From: an uncultured Pelagibacteraceae bacterium | Lineage (GTDB): Bacteria; Pseudomonadota; Alphaproteobacteria; Pelagibacterales; Pelagibacteraceae | DNA: 49,826 nucleotides | Reading direction: 5' to 3' | Assembly: GCA_902601895.1 (NCBI GenBank) | Contig: CACKOU010000008.1 | Location: 1-49,826, forward strand | Shown: piece after piece, positions 48,040 through 49,826 of the stretch | Layout: the number at the start of each line of letters is the position of its first letter | Position numbering within the stretch: the first letter of the stretch is position 1 | The notes under the pieces: generated by a model | The model's database searches: none | Told to the model about the DNA's origin: nothing | Seen by the model: only the letters and a program-made list of their open reading frames with translations | Position numbers and translations under genes: made by a program

Positions 48040-49826
48040 TTAGTAAAGTGGATTATTTCTAAAAAAATCTTTTAAAAATATCGGTTTTTGAGACAAAATG
48101 TATCTATAAACATTATAGTTCTCCATAACCCTCTGAACATAGTTTCTTGTCTCTTTAAACTTAATAAGTTCAACCCAATCGACATAATCGATTTGTTTCT
48201 TTTGAGGATCTTTATTAATTTTTTTCCAATACTTTACTCTTTTTGGTCCCGCATTATATGCAGCTACAGCGAAAGGGTAAGATCCATCATAATCAAGAAT
48301 TAAACCTGCAATATAAAAAGATCCTAAATTTATATTATACTCAGGACTTGTTGTTAAACGAGATTTTGAATAAGAAACTTTTGCCTGCTTAGCAACTGTC
48401 TTTGCAGTATAAGGCATTAATTGCATTAAGCCTTGTGCTCCAACTCTACTCCTTGCAGATATATCAAACTCACTTTCTTGTCTTATAATAGATAATATTA
48501 AAGCTTGTTCTGGGATTTTTCTTGATCCAACTTTATTCGGAGTGCTTATTACTGGATAATTATATTTGTTATGAAATCTTTTTTGATAAGATGCTATTTT
48601 AGAAACCTGAATAGCAAAATCAAATCTAGAGATATCAGTTGCTAGTTTTGCCGCCAATATTTCACTCCCTGCCGAAACATTATCATTTGCTAGAAACCTT
48701 AAAATATGTTTAGTATATTTATCTTTTTTTACTTCATCTAATAAATGTACTATTGCGACTAATTTATTTTTGTAAAAACTTTCAGCATAATTTTTATCAA
48801 TTTGAGTACTTTCTTTAAGTTCAAAAGTTTTATTTGGATATATTTTCATATGAGATAATTGACCATAATAGGTTGTTAGATATTTCGATCCTTCTTTAAA
48901 CCATTTATCTGCTTCTTCCTTATTATTTAGTGCTAAATTCGCTTTTCCAAGCCAATAAGCACCTCTTGATAAACTAATTGGATATCCAACATTATTATAA
49001 AATTTAGTAAAATGACTTTTTGCTAAAATTGGGTCTTTTAAAAAACTCAAAGCAATCCATCCACTCATCCATTCAGCCTCAGCTAATTCAGCACCCTCTG
49101 ATAGTCCATGTTTACTTGTAATTTTATAAGCTTGCTCATATCTTTTCTTATAAATAAGTGATCTCGCAATTATTGATCTTTCAACCCACCATTTATCTGG
49201 GCGAACCATATAGTCTTTATTATTTTTGATACTTAGTAAAATTTCTAAAGAACTATCAACTCTTCCTCTTTTCCTTCTCCATTTGAGTCTATCATAATTT
49301 AAACCTGCATCTTTTTTTAAACTTGCAGGCACATTCGAGATAGCGCTATCAACACCATAAGATCTGCTCATTAACAATTGTCTTGCTGTGTATAAAAGTT
49401 GGTAATCTTTTGGTAGATATCTTAACACTCTTTTAAGGTCCCAATATTTATTCTCCCAAGCTAAATAATCAGCTCTTTTAATATAATCACTACTGTTCAA
49501 ATATTTTTTAAATTTCTTTCTAAAAAAAATAAGATCATTTTTATTTAAATCAGCTGTTATAAATCCTTCTTTTATTAAATTTATAGCTGCCTCTTTATTT
49601 TTTGCTAATAAAGCATCACCTAGCATAATTTTTCCAAATCCACTTAAAGGAGGGTATTTATCGAACCACTGTATAATTTCATTTTTAGTATGATTTTTAG
49701 AATTTATTTTATGCTCTGCCAAGTAACGAACTCTTTCTATTCTCGGATAATTTTTTACCCTTTCGATAAACTGTTTATATTCAGTAAAAGTAACCCTATT
49801 ACCAGTTGTAAGTAGATGTCTCCATT
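48040..49826 (-). CDS. slt: Soluble lytic murein transglycosylase (5' end outside window)
   Basis: Cleaves the glycan strands of peptidoglycan to 1,6-anhydro products in the periplasm. The frame stays open past the TTG at 49722 to the window edge (residues WRHLLTTGNRVTFTEYK upstream), so that TTG is internal and at least 594 residues exist, with the signal peptide unseen. The N-terminal part is an alpha-helical superhelix typical of Slt70. The C-terminal SLT domain shows the catalytic Glu in IIRQESEFD (about 48465-48490), then GAQGLMQLMPYTAK, and AVAAYNAGPKRV. Confidence 0.94.
   Translation of the reverse strand, partial: WRHLLTTGNRVTFTEYKQFIERVKNYPRIERVRYLAEHKINSKNHTKNEIIQWFDKYPPLSGFGKIMLGDALLAKNKEAAINLIKEGFITADLNKNDLIFFRKKFKKYLNSSDYIKRADYLAWENKYWDLKRVLRYLPKDYQLLYTARQLLMSRSYGVDSAISNVPASLKKDAGLNYDRLKWRRKRGRVDSSLEILLSIKNNKDYMVRPDKWWVERSIIARSLIYKKRYEQAYKITSKHGLSEGAELAEAEWMSGWIALSFLKDPILAKSHFTKFYNNVGYPISLSRGAYWLGKANLALNNKEEADKWFKEGSKYLTTYYGQLSHMKIYPNKTFELKESTQIDKNYAESFYKNKLVAIVHLLDEVKKDKYTKHILRFLANDNVSAGSEILAAKLATDISRFDFAIQVSKIASYQKRFHNKYNYPVISTPNKVGSRKIPEQALILSIIRQESEFDISARSRVGAQGLMQLMPYTAKTVAKQAKVSYSKSRLTTSPEYNINLGSFYIAGLILDYDGSYPFAVAAYNAGPKRVKYWKKINKDPQKKQIDYVDWVELIKFKETRNYVQRVMENYNVYRYILSQKPIFLKDFFRNNPLY

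Noticed and set aside
49720-49722. TTG as the start of the lytic transglycosylase
   Set aside because: The frame continues without a stop to the window edge and the expected signal peptide is not yet reached, so the gene is truncated by the window.

Overview
The window looks like part of a streamlined marine alphaproteobacterium of the SAR11 clade (Pelagibacterales). Base composition is very AT-rich, Lys/Asn/Ile codons are heavily used, genes abut or overlap almost everywhere, and a sarcosine oxidase operon is present. The clade call comes from these traits and the protein sequences, not from a database search. There is no mobile element, CRISPR array, phage gene or rRNA gene. No gene-free stretch exceeds about 155 bp; the largest gaps are 7235-7388 (leader of the ribosomal block) and 47882-47944 (between soxB and a tRNA gene).

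Region 1 (1-23192, + strand) is a single co-directional block of the transcription and translation core. It runs rpoB (cut by the window start), rpoC, rpsL, rpsG, fusA, the S10 and spc ribosomal clusters, secY, adk, rpsM, rpsK, rpoA and rplQ. Most junctions are 0-10 bp or short overlaps. Only two internal gaps are large enough for promoters: ahead of rpsL and ahead of rpsM. Compared with the classical order, tuf is absent between fusA and rpsJ, and rpmD (L30) is absent between rpsE and rplO.

Region 2 (23258-30074) is a set of small transcription units. It holds a predicted secreted polysaccharide-lyase-like protein (the most unexpected gene here), a RluC/D-type pseudouridine synthase, lipB, mgtE, panC, and the galU-ugd pair that makes UDP-glucuronate.

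Region 3 (30075-36702, - strand) reads yqgF, pyrB, a dihydroorotase-like gene without its metal-binding histidines (pyrC'), plsY, topA, a small exported protein and a RidA-family protein. The last three are coupled by ATGA overlaps. It resembles the usual alphaproteobacterial pyrB-pyrC-plsY-dprA-topA order with dprA missing.

Region 4 (36752-42827, + strand) is gatC-gatA-gatB (amidotransferase that completes Gln-tRNA and/or Asn-tRNA), an O-methyltransferase, the tRNA-hydroxylase-like rhodanese trhO and a MATE transporter. Region 5 (42801-47881, - strand) is the heterotetrameric sarcosine oxidase operon soxB-soxD-soxA-soxG, which oxidises N-methylglycine to glycine, a C1 unit on folate and H2O2. 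A nested inverted repeat lies between soxB and a divergent tRNA-Ser(GCT). Region 6 is a soluble lytic transglycosylase on the - strand, cut by the window end.
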